The translations under genes were made by a program, and so were the position numbers. 64,000 bases of DNA from Eubacterium sp. AB3007 (lineage in GTDB: Bacteria; Bacillota; Clostridia; Peptostreptococcales; Anaerovoracaceae). The notes beneath the pieces were generated by a model. That model was not told where the DNA came from and made no database searches. It was given only the letters and a program-made list of their open reading frames with translations. The stretch covers positions 868,001-932,000 of the forward strand of contig NZ_JIAD01000001.1 of the NCBI RefSeq assembly GCF_000688015.1, given 5' to 3'. Below are positions 7,025 to 14,779 of the stretch, piece by piece. The first letter of the stretch is position 1. Each line of letters starts with the position of its first letter.

Positions 7025-7726
7025 TTACTTCAGTAGTATCGGATCTCCCTGCAGGTAATCCTGAGACACCAGGCGATAGGAGATACCGTTCATCACGCCC
7101 TGCAGGCCGCAGCGGAAACGATGCTTCCCGTGCAGATGTCCGTAGATGCACTTGCTCACGCCGTAATCCTCCAACATCTGCGTGAATCCAGAAGGCTTCA
7201 GTTTGTCATTGGTAGGGGGATAGTGCAGCGCAGCGATGATCTCCCCTGCGCCGGAGGCCTTCGCCTCCTGCAGGGAAAACTCCAGCCGAATCAGTTCCCG
7301 GTCATAGATCTTCTGATCGTGGTCATCGAACCCTTCTGTCCCTGGACAGATCCACCCCCGGGTACCGCACACCGCCACATCTGCCTCTTCCACCACATAA
7401 CAGTGGTTTTGCAGGAAAACCATATCATCAAACAGTTGATTCAATTTGGTGATTCCCATCCACCATAGGTCGTGATTCCCCTTGGTGATGATCTTTGTGC
7501 CAGGGAGCTCGTGGATCCAGCGAAGATCCGCCATGGCCTCATCCAAGCGCAGCCCCCAGGATAGATCTCCGGGGAGCAGCACCGTGTCCGTCGGCCTGAT
7601 CTTCGCCAGCCAGTGCTCCCGAATGTTTTCCGCGTGATCCACCCATCCATCCCCAAAGATATCCATGGGCTTCTCAATCCTCTCATCAAAGGACAGGTGC
7701 AGATCACTGATCGCATAGATGCTCAT
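7025..7726 (-). CDS. calcineurin-like metallophosphoesterase
   Basis: This 233-residue cytosolic protein carries the dimetal phosphoesterase motifs in order: ISDLHLS (D-x-H), LLPGDLSWG (GD), TKGNHDLWW (GNHD), ALHYPP and YGHLHGKH (GHxH). It belongs to the stand-alone YfcE-like group found in many Clostridia, for which no substrate is established. It lies 8 bases downstream of the unknown 172-residue protein gene, probably in the same transcript. Length and motifs are intact. Confidence 0.9.
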   Translation of the reverse strand: MSIYAISDLHLSFDERIEKPMDIFGDGWVDHAENIREHWLAKIRPTDTVLLPGDLSWGLRLDEAMADLRWIHELPGTKIITKGNHDLWWMGITKLNQLFDDMVFLQNHCYVVEEADVAVCGTRGWICPGTEGFDDHDQKIYDRELIRLEFSLQEAKASGAGEIIAALHYPPTNDKLKPSGFTQMLEDYGVSKCIYGHLHGKHRFRCGLQGVMNGISYRLVSQDYLQGDPILLK

Positions 7727-7734
7727 ACGCGTGC

Positions 7735-8253
7735 CTATTCCTCATTCTCTTTCTGCGCAGAGGATACCTCCAGCAGGTCTTCCTCCTCCACCTGCACATC
7801 CTCTCCGTTGAAGAGCTTGTGCGCCCTGTCCAAGATGTCCAGAGACTCTAGCGCAGGTCCCAGGGCGGCGTTCACTCCGGTGAAGGACAGTTGGATGTCC
7901 TTGGTAGAGATCCCGCTGCCGGAATACTGCTTCCTCTCCATCAGATCGTAGTACTCCGCATTCCGCTCACAAAGCTTGTCGAAGTCCTGAAGACTGGTGA
8001 TCAACATGGTCTTCAGCGCTGTTCCGTACTTATCATCACTATCAACCTGGATAGGACCTGCTTCTTCCAGGATCTTCTGGGCCTCCGCCTGGTGCTCCCG
8101 GAATCCTTCTATACAGGGCTTGTAGTCCTGTTTCCGAAACAGGGAGAGTTTCTTCCCCTTCCGGGCAGCTTCCATGGTGGTAACCTTGTATTTCCCCAGT
8201 ACCTCGTTGTAGTACCGGTCCACCAGGGTGTTCAGATCTTCCTTGTATCCCAT
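7735..8253 (-). CDS. hypothetical protein, 172 aa, helical and charged
   Basis: I do not recognise this protein. It starts behind AGGAGG at a 4-base distance. The sequence is predicted soluble, mostly helical and acidic at the C-terminus (GEDVQVEEEDLLEV). It has no signal peptide or Cys pair motif. The core has KLSLFRKQDYKPCIEGFREHQAEAQ and a later run ALESLDILDRAHKLFNG. It sits between the homocysteine synthase and metallophosphoesterase genes on the same strand, 35 and 8 bases away, which suggests co-transcription but not a function. Confidence 0.7.
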   Translation of the reverse strand: MGYKEDLNTLVDRYYNEVLGKYKVTTMEAARKGKKLSLFRKQDYKPCIEGFREHQAEAQKILEEAGPIQVDSDDKYGTALKTMLITSLQDFDKLCERNAEYYDLMERKQYSGSGISTKDIQLSFTGVNAALGPALESLDILDRAHKLFNGEDVQVEEEDLLEVSSAQKENEE

Positions 8254-8288
8254 GCTCCCTCCTCTGCACTGTTGGGTGCTTCCAATCT

Positions 8289-9563
8289 CTATATGCTCGC
8301 CAGCGCCTGCTCCAGATCTTCCAGAATGTCCTCTACGTTCTCAATGCCACAGGACAGGCGGATCAAGTCAGGACCGACACCGCAGGCGATCAGTTCCTCG
8401 TCTGTCATCTGACGGTGGGTGGAGTTGGCCGGGTGCAGGATGCAGGTATGCGCATCTGCCACATGGGTGGCAATGATGGCCAGCTTCAGGTGTTTCATGA
8501 ACTCCTCGGCTGCCTTGCGCCCACCCTTCACACCGAAAGAGATGACACCGCAAACGCCCTCTGGCAGGTATTTCTGTGCTCTCTCATAGTACTTGTCGCC
8601 AGGCAATCCCGGATAAGTGACCCAGGCCACCTTCTCGTGGGAGTCGAGGAACTCCGCCACTTTCTGGGCGTTCTCGCAGTGCCGCTTGACACGCACCGCC
8701 AGAGACTCCAGACCCAGATTCAGGAAGTAGGCGTTCATGGGTGCCTGGATCGACCCCAGATCTCTCATGAGCTGGGCCGTCGCTTTGGTGATGAATGCGC
8801 CTTCCTTGCCGAATTTCTCCGCATAGGTGATGCCGTGATAGCTCTCGTCTGGGGTACAAAGCCCAGGGAATTTATCTGCGTGTGCCATCCAGTCGAACTT
8901 GCCGCTGTCCACGATGACACCACCCACGGTAGCATCGTGTCCGTCCATATACTTGGTGGTGGAGTGGGTCACAATGTCTGCCCCCCACTCGATGGGCCGA
9001 CAATTGATGGGTGTCGCAAAGGTGTTATCGATGATCAGAGGCACCCCATGGGCATGCGCCGCGTTTGCAAAGCGCTCGATATCGAACACGGTCAGGGCCG
9101 GATTGGCGATGGTCTCTCCAAATACCAGCTTGGTGTTCGGACGGAAGGCTGCTTCCAGTTCTTCCTCACTGCAGTCCGGATCCACAAAGGTAAAATCTAC
9201 GCCCATTCTGCGCATTGTCACATTGAACAAGTTGAAAGTTCCGCCGTAGATGGACGCGGAGGAGATCACATGGTCTCCCTGCCCCGCCAGATTGAAAACG
9301 GAGAAGAAAGATGCTGCCTGTCCGGAAGATGTCAGCATTGCCGCCGTACCTCCCTCCAACGCTGCGATCTTGGCTGCCACCATGTCGTTGGTAGGATTCT
9401 GAAGTCTCGTATAGAAATACCCTTCTGTCTCCAGATCGAACAGTTTACCCATGTCCTCACTGGTGTCGTACTTGAATGTGGTGCTCTGGATGATCGGGAT
9501 CATCCTGGACTCTCCATTGCCAGGAGTATATCCCGCATGTATGCATTTGGTTTCTTTTCTCAT
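8289..9563 (-). CDS. metY: O-acetylhomoserine sulfhydrylase (homocysteine synthase)
   Basis: This 424-residue PLP enzyme of the Cys/Met metabolism family makes homocysteine from O-acetylhomoserine and sulfide. The PLP-phosphate region is SSGQAASFFSVF, the Asp that holds the pyridine ring is in LIIDNTFATP, and the Schiff-base Lys is in THSTTKYMDGH. The long insertion after this Lys (FDWMAHADKFPGLCTPDESYHG) is typical of MetY and absent from shorter cystathionine enzymes. The start has AGGAGG 7 bases upstream. An extended -10 promoter lies just upstream and is divergent from yibE. No SAM riboswitch or T-box is visible in the short leader. Confidence 0.93.
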   Translation of the reverse strand: MRKETKCIHAGYTPGNGESRMIPIIQSTTFKYDTSEDMGKLFDLETEGYFYTRLQNPTNDMVAAKIAALEGGTAAMLTSSGQAASFFSVFNLAGQGDHVISSASIYGGTFNLFNVTMRRMGVDFTFVDPDCSEEELEAAFRPNTKLVFGETIANPALTVFDIERFANAAHAHGVPLIIDNTFATPINCRPIEWGADIVTHSTTKYMDGHDATVGGVIVDSGKFDWMAHADKFPGLCTPDESYHGITYAEKFGKEGAFITKATAQLMRDLGSIQAPMNAYFLNLGLESLAVRVKRHCENAQKVAEFLDSHEKVAWVTYPGLPGDKYYERAQKYLPEGVCGVISFGVKGGRKAAEEFMKHLKLAIIATHVADAHTCILHPANSTHRQMTDEELIACGVGPDLIRLSCGIENVEDILEDLEQALASI

Positions 9564-9583
9564 TTCTTAACCTCCTGGTGGAT

Positions 9584-9592
9584 ATTATAACA
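9584..9592 (-). promoter_or_regulatory. extended -10 promoter of metY
   Basis: On the minus strand TGT precedes a consensus TATAAT (complement of 9584-9589), about 20 bases before the metY start. The -35 position (TGGAAA) is poor, which is usual for extended -10 promoters. It leaves a leader too short for a riboswitch. Confidence 0.55.
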
Positions 9593-9638
9593 TGCTTCAG
9601 AGATTATTTCCATCCTTGCCTGCACCTTCACCCTTCTC

Positions 9639-9667
9639 TTGTGAATTATCCGGCATTGTATTATACT
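9639..9667 (+). promoter_or_regulatory. sigma-A promoter of the yibE/yibF pair
   Basis: TTGTGA (9639-9644) and TATACT (9662-9667) are separated by exactly 17 bases. The -10 ends 18 bases before the ATG at 9686, so the transcript has a very short leader. It faces away from the metY promoter. Confidence 0.6.
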
Positions 9668-9685
9668 GTATCAAGGAAAAACAAT

Positions 9686-10825
9686 ATGAAAAAGAAACCA
9701 CTGACAATAAAGATCCTGTTATATGTGTTGCTCGTCCTCGGTGTCTGGGGCTTCCTTCAGCACGATGCGTTTCTATACGAGAAGGACATCTGCCGGATCA
9801 CCACCGCTGACAATCAGGTACTGCAGGAAAAGACCGGCAGCGACGGCACCCATACCTACAGAGAGACCTACTACCGTCAGACCCTGACCGGCGTGCTGCT
9901 TAACGGCGCATACCGTGGCAAGACGGTACGCTTTTCGAATGACTTTCAGAGTTCCCATGTCTACACGGTGGAATACAAGCCCGGTGACCAGGTGTTCCTG
10001 GACTCTCTGAAGCCAGCTTCTGCAGGAGCGCCGACCGCCCTCACCGCCCAGGCTGCCGGCACCAAGCGGGATAGCTTTGTGCTCAGCGTGCTGGTCGCAC
10101 TCTTCGGCCTCTTTCTGCTAGTCGGGGGACGCCGCGGGGCACTGACCATACTCAGCCTTGCGCTGAATATGGCGGCCTTCTATGTGGTGCTGCGTCTGTA
10201 TCTGCAGGGGATCAACCTGCTCGCCGCCACCATCCCGATGACGGTGTTCTTCACGGCCATGCTGCTTTTCTTTATGTACGGGCATAGCCGCCGCACATGG
10301 CTTTCCCTTGCCGCGACCTTGCTCACGGTTCTGGTGACCACCGGGCTGGCTGCCCTGGTGTTCGCAACCTGCGGAAGCATCGATTATGATTTCATGGAGT
10401 ATCTGGTCCATCCTTACGAGCCTACAGACGCCCTCATGATCTTCCTCTCGGAGATCCTGGTGGGTTGCCTGGGGGCTGTCATGGACGTGGTCGTGACCAT
10501 CGTCATGACCTGCGACCAGATTGCAGAGACCTCGCCGAATGCCTCTTACCGGGACTACATCGCCTCTCTTCGGGAGGTGGGTGATGATCTGGTGGGCACC
10601 ATGGTGAACCTGATGTTCTTTACAAACATCGCGGCCTGCCTCCCCGCCTTCCTCCTATATATGCGCAATGGGATCGCCCTGCGGACGATCCTGCACTATA
10701 ACGTGTTCTTTGAGTTGGCGCGGTTCCTCACCGGAAGCATAGGTCTGGTACTGGCCATTCCAATCGCTGCCGCCCTCTCCATCTACTGGTATGACCGTCA
10801 CGGCAGAAAGGAGGCAGCCGCATGA
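9686..10825 (+). CDS. YibE/YibF-family membrane protein, first subunit
   Basis: This 379-residue protein has an N-terminal membrane anchor (residues about 8-24) and an extracytoplasmic beta-rich domain to about 130, containing GAYRGKTVRFSNDF. At least seven membrane spans follow, containing the YibE/F signature GCLGAVMDVVVTI and the SLREVGDDLVGTM loop. The family has no firmly assigned substrate. I chose the ATG at 9686 (MKKKPLTIKILL), which is preceded by AAGGAAAAA and fits the promoter at 9639-9667; the longer ORF start at 9578 lies upstream of that promoter. It overlaps the next gene by four bases (ATGA). Confidence 0.85.
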   Translation: MKKKPLTIKILLYVLLVLGVWGFLQHDAFLYEKDICRITTADNQVLQEKTGSDGTHTYRETYYRQTLTGVLLNGAYRGKTVRFSNDFQSSHVYTVEYKPGDQVFLDSLKPASAGAPTALTAQAAGTKRDSFVLSVLVALFGLFLLVGGRRGALTILSLALNMAAFYVVLRLYLQGINLLAATIPMTVFFTAMLLFFMYGHSRRTWLSLAATLLTVLVTTGLAALVFATCGSIDYDFMEYLVHPYEPTDALMIFLSEILVGCLGAVMDVVVTIVMTCDQIAETSPNASYRDYIASLREVGDDLVGTMVNLMFFTNIAACLPAFLLYMRNGIALRTILHYNVFFELARFLTGSIGLVLAIPIAAALSIYWYDRHGRKEAAA

Positions 10826-11601
10826 TCCTGCTTGTATTATCCGCTATCCTGATCCTGCTCATCCTCCTGATCTGCGGCGACAAAGGCAGCCGATCGATCC
10901 TGTCCACTGCCATGAACGCAGGGATCTTCCTGTGTGCCCTGTTTCTGATCTATCGAGGACTGCCTCCGGTGCTCATCACCTTCGGCGCCTGCGTGATCAT
11001 CACTCTGGTCACCCTCTTCTTCCAGAATGAGATCAACCAGAAGTCCAAGGTCGCCTTCTGCTCTGTCGTCCTGGTTATCGCCCTGCTCCTGCCGCTGGTG
11101 TGGTTCCTGGCAAGTGGCGCCAACGCAGAAGCTTTCCCGGCCGAGCAGTATGAGCTGACGGACTCCAACGGGTATACCCGCAACATCGGCGTGGACATGC
11201 TCTCCCTGCAGATCTCTGTCATGATCATCGCTCTGATCGGCACGGTGATCGACACCTCTGTGGCCATCACTGCTGCCACCTGGGAGATCCACACCAATAA
11301 CCAGGCTCTGTCTCCAGCGCGGCTGATGGCGGCCGCCTTCACCGTGTCCAAGGCGATCCTGGCCACCTCTATCCACACCATCTTCTACATATATATTGCC
11401 GAGTTCCTGACACTGTTCATCCAATACCTGGAGGATTACAGTTTGCTGACAGTCCTGAACAGCCAGTCTCTAGCCCGGGAGGTGATCACCATCTGCGTCA
11501 GCGGCATGGGATGCTGTCTGGTGGTACCCGTGAGCACCGTGCTGGCCGTATGGACGGTGAAACACGACAGCGTTGCCGGTCGTATGCGCATCCGCCGTTG
11601 A
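10822..11601 (+). CDS. YibE/YibF-family membrane protein, second subunit
   Basis: This 259-residue protein is made almost entirely of membrane spans, about seven. It repeats the YibE/F core in the form IALIGTVIDTSVAITAAT, with SPARLMAAAFTVSKAIL in the position of the cytoplasmic loop of its partner. It lacks the extracytoplasmic domain of the upstream protein, as is typical of the second member of such pairs. Start and stop overlap with the upstream gene as ATGA, so the two should be made together and probably form a heteromeric transporter. The substrate is unknown. Confidence 0.83.
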   Translation: MILLVLSAILILLILLICGDKGSRSILSTAMNAGIFLCALFLIYRGLPPVLITFGACVIITLVTLFFQNEINQKSKVAFCSVVLVIALLLPLVWFLASGANAEAFPAEQYELTDSNGYTRNIGVDMLSLQISVMIIALIGTVIDTSVAITAATWEIHTNNQALSPARLMAAAFTVSKAILATSIHTIFYIYIAEFLTLFIQYLEDYSLLTVLNSQSLAREVITICVSGMGCCLVVPVSTVLAVWTVKHDSVAGRMRIRR

Positions 11602-11648
11602 AGACTCCGTTCCCTATTCCCCAGGCAGAAGATGATGCATCAATGAAG

Positions 11649-11681
11649 AAAAAAACAGCCGACCACTAAGGGTCGACCGCT
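11649..11681 (-). terminator. intrinsic terminator of the VanY-like gene
   Basis: On the minus strand the arms GTCGACC and GGTCGGC pair over 7 bp, extended by three wobble or Watson-Crick pairs, and are followed by seven T's (complement of 11649-11655). It lies 70-100 bases beyond the stop of the peptidase gene. It may also stop the converging yib transcript, since TTTT follows on the other side. Confidence 0.7.
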
Positions 11682-11747
11682 CCATTTTCAGATTACCATC
11701 ATAGAAATGAGTCATTTGCAGAGCTCTGATCACAATATCTCTGGTGA

Positions 11748-12773
11748 TCAATACCCGTAGCTGACCAGGTCCCAGCCGCCGTCCTTTTCTCTGGCGAGCC
11801 AGAACTGGTAGTCCTCATATTCCTGATCCGGTTCCCAGGCACCGGCCTCTTCCTTTGGGGAGTGGAAGTCGCAGAGGAACTCGCATACCTGCGTGTACTT
11901 GGCCCCCTTGCTCAGCGAATTCAGCCACTTGATGTTCTCCTTGGAATTGCTTTTGTCCCCAGCGTAGCGCAGGCTGTGCATCTCGCAACCTTCCCAGGCT
12001 GCAAACTCGCACTTAACCTGAATCGCGGCCTCCTCCAGTTCCTCCTTGGAATAGAGGTCGGATTTTCCGTAGTCGATGGTCACGTCAGATGCCTTCACCG
12101 CGCCGAGGTACTCCTCCAGGGTGATTCCCTTCTTCATGATCTCTGCCGCCTTGTCCGGGTCATCGATATACCGGATATGCCAGGGTTCGTATCCGTATCC
12201 TGTGATCTGTTCCTTGTCCTTCAGGTAACGGAGGATGAACCCGTGACTGGCTAGTTTCTCGTGGATCTTCGCCCAGATCTCCGGATACTGGATCATGTCC
12301 TCGTTCTCCGTGAGGTCCTTTCCATCGACGATCAGATACAAATCAAGCGCAAGTCCCGTGTGGTGCTCCGAGTAGCCAGGTTGAGCCACAGTCTTCTTGG
12401 CGTAGTCTTCCCCGTATTTCTTGGTGAAATCATCCATGATCTTCTGCTGTGCTTCCACGCTGCGGCGAGCTGAATCCAGATCTACATGGATGTCTTCCTT
12501 CTCAAGCTCTTCCTTCAGCGCCAGATAGGCATCGTAGGATTTCTTCTCCACCTCAACCTCGTCGCCAACGCTGTTGGTGAACCTGGTCGTCTCCAGCGCA
12601 TCCTCCCAGCCATCCGGCAGCTGGTTGAGCTTGTTCACCAGCACCATATAGTCGATGGCTCCGGACTCTTTCTCTGCTCCCTTCTCGCCCTCGGTGCTCC
12701 CGCAAGCTGCCAGCACCCCCGCAAGCAGAACGACAAGCGCCAGTACTGTCCACTGTTTAATCGTCCTTTTCAT
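11748..12773 (-). CDS. VanY-family D,D-carboxypeptidase-like lipoprotein
   Basis: This 341-residue protein starts with a lipoprotein signal (VLLAGVLAAC, Cys at about 24), so it should sit on the outer face of the membrane. The peptidase M15B/VanY zinc motifs are intact: SEHHTGLALDL supplies the SxHxxGxAxD ligands, and EPWHIRY supplies the second His. VanY-type enzymes remove the terminal D-Ala from peptidoglycan precursors or act on cell-wall peptides. About 130 residues after the peptidase core form an extra C-terminal domain (from YLGAVKASDV) that I do not recognise. The gene overlaps the upstream small Cys protein by 17 bases. Confidence 0.87.
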   Translation of the reverse strand: MKRTIKQWTVLALVVLLAGVLAACGSTEGEKGAEKESGAIDYMVLVNKLNQLPDGWEDALETTRFTNSVGDEVEVEKKSYDAYLALKEELEKEDIHVDLDSARRSVEAQQKIMDDFTKKYGEDYAKKTVAQPGYSEHHTGLALDLYLIVDGKDLTENEDMIQYPEIWAKIHEKLASHGFILRYLKDKEQITGYGYEPWHIRYIDDPDKAAEIMKKGITLEEYLGAVKASDVTIDYGKSDLYSKEELEEAAIQVKCEFAAWEGCEMHSLRYAGDKSNSKENIKWLNSLSKGAKYTQVCEFLCDFHSPKEEAGAWEPDQEYEDYQFWLAREKDGGWDLVSYGY

Positions 12774-13053
12774 CTGTTTTCCCTTCCATCAATCGTCTGA
12801 TCACATCCGGCACCTCTGATGCGGCATACATCTTCAGCACCGGCCCCCGGTTGTCAAACTGGTCGTACCCGGCGCAGCAGGCCTGGCAGCCACCGATGAT
12901 CAGGAGTCCGTCGTAGACCTGTCCCTCCTGGGCGTGCTCCAACACCAGATCTCCCCGTTCCCGGTCGATCTGTACCTTGATGCAACGAAAGGCTGCCCCC
13001 CGGTCATACCGGGGATTGCAGCCTCCACAAAATCGTACGCCTATTCTCCTCAT
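12757..13053 (-). CDS. small soluble protein with CGGCNPRYDR motif
   Basis: This 98-residue protein begins RIGVRFCGGCNPRYDRGA and has a second Cys cluster, IIGGCQACCAG. The Cys pattern suggests a metal or disulfide site. I recall the CGGCNPRYDR motif from uncharacterised short proteins of anaerobes but know no assigned function. The start at 13053 has AGGAG at 7 bases; the upstream ATG at 13086 lacks one. It overlaps the VanY-like gene by 17 bases, so translation is coupled although the products seem unrelated. Confidence 0.7.
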   Translation of the reverse strand: MRRIGVRFCGGCNPRYDRGAAFRCIKVQIDRERGDLVLEHAQEGQVYDGLLIIGGCQACCAGYDQFDNRGPVLKMYAASEVPDVIRRLMEGKTDEKDD

Positions 13054-13183
13054 CCCGTGACTCCTGTCTGACCACTGTGTTCGCATGACCGTCCCAAGTC
13101 AGTAATATCCTACATCTCTATCTAACCATATTTTGCCGAAGATGTCTATCCCAAACTGACCACGGGAAGAAAAGATGGCGATA

Positions 13184-14779
13184 CTACACCCGAAGGGTAT
13201 TACTGAAGGCACTGTACTGGATAGCCTTCCCACGCACTGTTTTGTAGGCACGGATCCTTACAAAGTGCTGTCCCTTCTTCAGTTTGATCTTCTTTTTCAC
13301 GATCTTACCGCTCTTGCAGCGGATTGTCTTTTTCCCCTTGTGGAATCCTCTGTCTTTCGCGGTTTCGATGATATACCCACTTGCTCCGGCGACCGGTTTC
13401 CAGTTTAGGGTACATTTTCTCTTCTTGGTCTTTGATTTTCTGACAGAGGGCTTTCCCAGAGGCGCAGGCACGACCTTCTTCTTGGGCGCGGGCTTTTTCG
13501 CAGCGGGCTTGTTCTCTCCGGCTTTTTCAGGCGACGGGGGTCTGATGATGCGAACCTCTCCCTGCTCTCCTGTAAAGGCCCCGGAGATTTCACCGCTATA
13601 CACAACCGTATCCGATGATCCCTCGTGGGATGCAACTGTACCCGCACACTCAGATGAGGTGATGCTTCCGCCTTCGCCCTGCCCAAGCAGGCCTCCCACA
13701 TAGAGGAAGTATCCGCTGGTCACGGCTTCGACAAGGCAGCTTTCCCGGCAGTCCTTGATCTGCAGGTTCTCTCCCCGTCCGACCAGTCCACCGGCCCAGA
13801 CATTCTGTCCGCCTGCGTTGGCGCGAATCTCTCCGCTGGCCTGGCATCCGCTGATCGCACAGCCGGCTCCGGCCACGCGTTCTTTCTCCGTGAGACTGTA
13901 CTCTTCAATGTCCGGGGTATTTGGCGCCATGCGACAAAGCCCTGCAACGCTGCCCACGTACAAAGTCTGATCTCCAGATACGTTGATCTGGACATCCTTC
14001 AGTTGGAGATCCCGCACCACCGCCGATGCTCCCAGCACACCGAAAAAACCGTAAGCAGGCTGCTTCCGGGTCGGATTCAGCGGAGCCCCTTTTGTACCCA
14101 GACGCATACCTGAGATCGTATGCCCCTGTCCATCAAAATAGCCTTCGAAGGAGCATCCTGCTTCTCCGACAGGTTCCCAGGCAAGCCCCGACAGATCCAG
14201 ATCCTTTTCCAGCCTGACATGGATGCCCTGATAGTCCACTGCATCGGTGACGGATTGTCTAAACTTCACCAGCTGAGACACATTGTCGATCAGAAACGGT
14301 TCCTCTTCCGTACCCTTGCCTCCAGCAAACAGATCGCTGCGTGGCGCGGATGGATCGCCGTTGCCAAGGTTCTCTCTTGAATTGTTGAGAGCACTTCTGG
14401 TCGCCTCCCGAATGGCCCGACTGCTCTTGGTCGCGCCGGAAATATTGTCCACCTCAGGCTTCTGTTCCTGCAGAATCGCCAGAAACGTCGCCTTGGCCTT
14501 TTCCCAATATTTTGGTGTTTCGTTTTTCGCCAGAACACGAATGGTCTCGATTTTTCCGTCTTTTACCTGAACACACAGGGTGACTTTCCCGTACTTTCCG
14601 TCACCGTTCCCAACGAAGAAGCCGTCATGCAGCGCACCTGCTGCGGATGGGGTCTCTCCCCCATCCGCAGTATCCTCAGCGTACACGGCTGCTGTCATCG
14701 CCATTCCCAGAACGACCAGAACGGCCACGAGCAGGATGCGCAGGGTCCAGCGAGTTTTCCCTTTGAACGAACTACGCAT
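13184..14779 (-). CDS. secreted FMN_bind / GLUG / Fn3-like surface protein
   Basis: This 531-residue protein has a signal peptide (residues 1-34). A FMN_bind domain follows at about 50-132, with the flavin-attachment motif DNISGATKSS (Asp111 to Ser120), so an ApbE-type transferase could link FMN to Thr117. Residues 150-400 form a beta-helical GLUG region with FDGQGHTISGM and repeats such as AGGLVGRGE and VGGLLGQGE. A Lys/Pro linker (about 415-445) leads to a C-terminal Fn3-like domain rich in Lys. There is no lipobox, LPXTG or terminal membrane span, so attachment is probably by charge. It follows the 1069-residue gene directly (TAA then ATG) and so is under the same cobalamin riboswitch. Confidence 0.85.
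   Translation of the reverse strand: MRSSFKGKTRWTLRILLVAVLVVLGMAMTAAVYAEDTADGGETPSAAGALHDGFFVGNGDGKYGKVTLCVQVKDGKIETIRVLAKNETPKYWEKAKATFLAILQEQKPEVDNISGATKSSRAIREATRSALNNSRENLGNGDPSAPRSDLFAGGKGTEEEPFLIDNVSQLVKFRQSVTDAVDYQGIHVRLEKDLDLSGLAWEPVGEAGCSFEGYFDGQGHTISGMRLGTKGAPLNPTRKQPAYGFFGVLGASAVVRDLQLKDVQINVSGDQTLYVGSVAGLCRMAPNTPDIEEYSLTEKERVAGAGCAISGCQASGEIRANAGGQNVWAGGLVGRGENLQIKDCRESCLVEAVTSGYFLYVGGLLGQGEGGSITSSECAGTVASHEGSSDTVVYSGEISGAFTGEQGEVRIIRPPSPEKAGENKPAAKKPAPKKKVVPAPLGKPSVRKSKTKKRKCTLNWKPVAGASGYIIETAKDRGFHKGKKTIRCKSGKIVKKKIKLKKGQHFVRIRAYKTVRGKAIQYSAFSNTLRV

Noticed and set aside
11727..11750. Inverted repeat TGATCAC/GTGATCA at the end of the VanY-like gene
   Set aside because: It has no T-tract and overlaps the stop codon; the terminator at 11649-11681 is a better candidate. 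Possibly chance.
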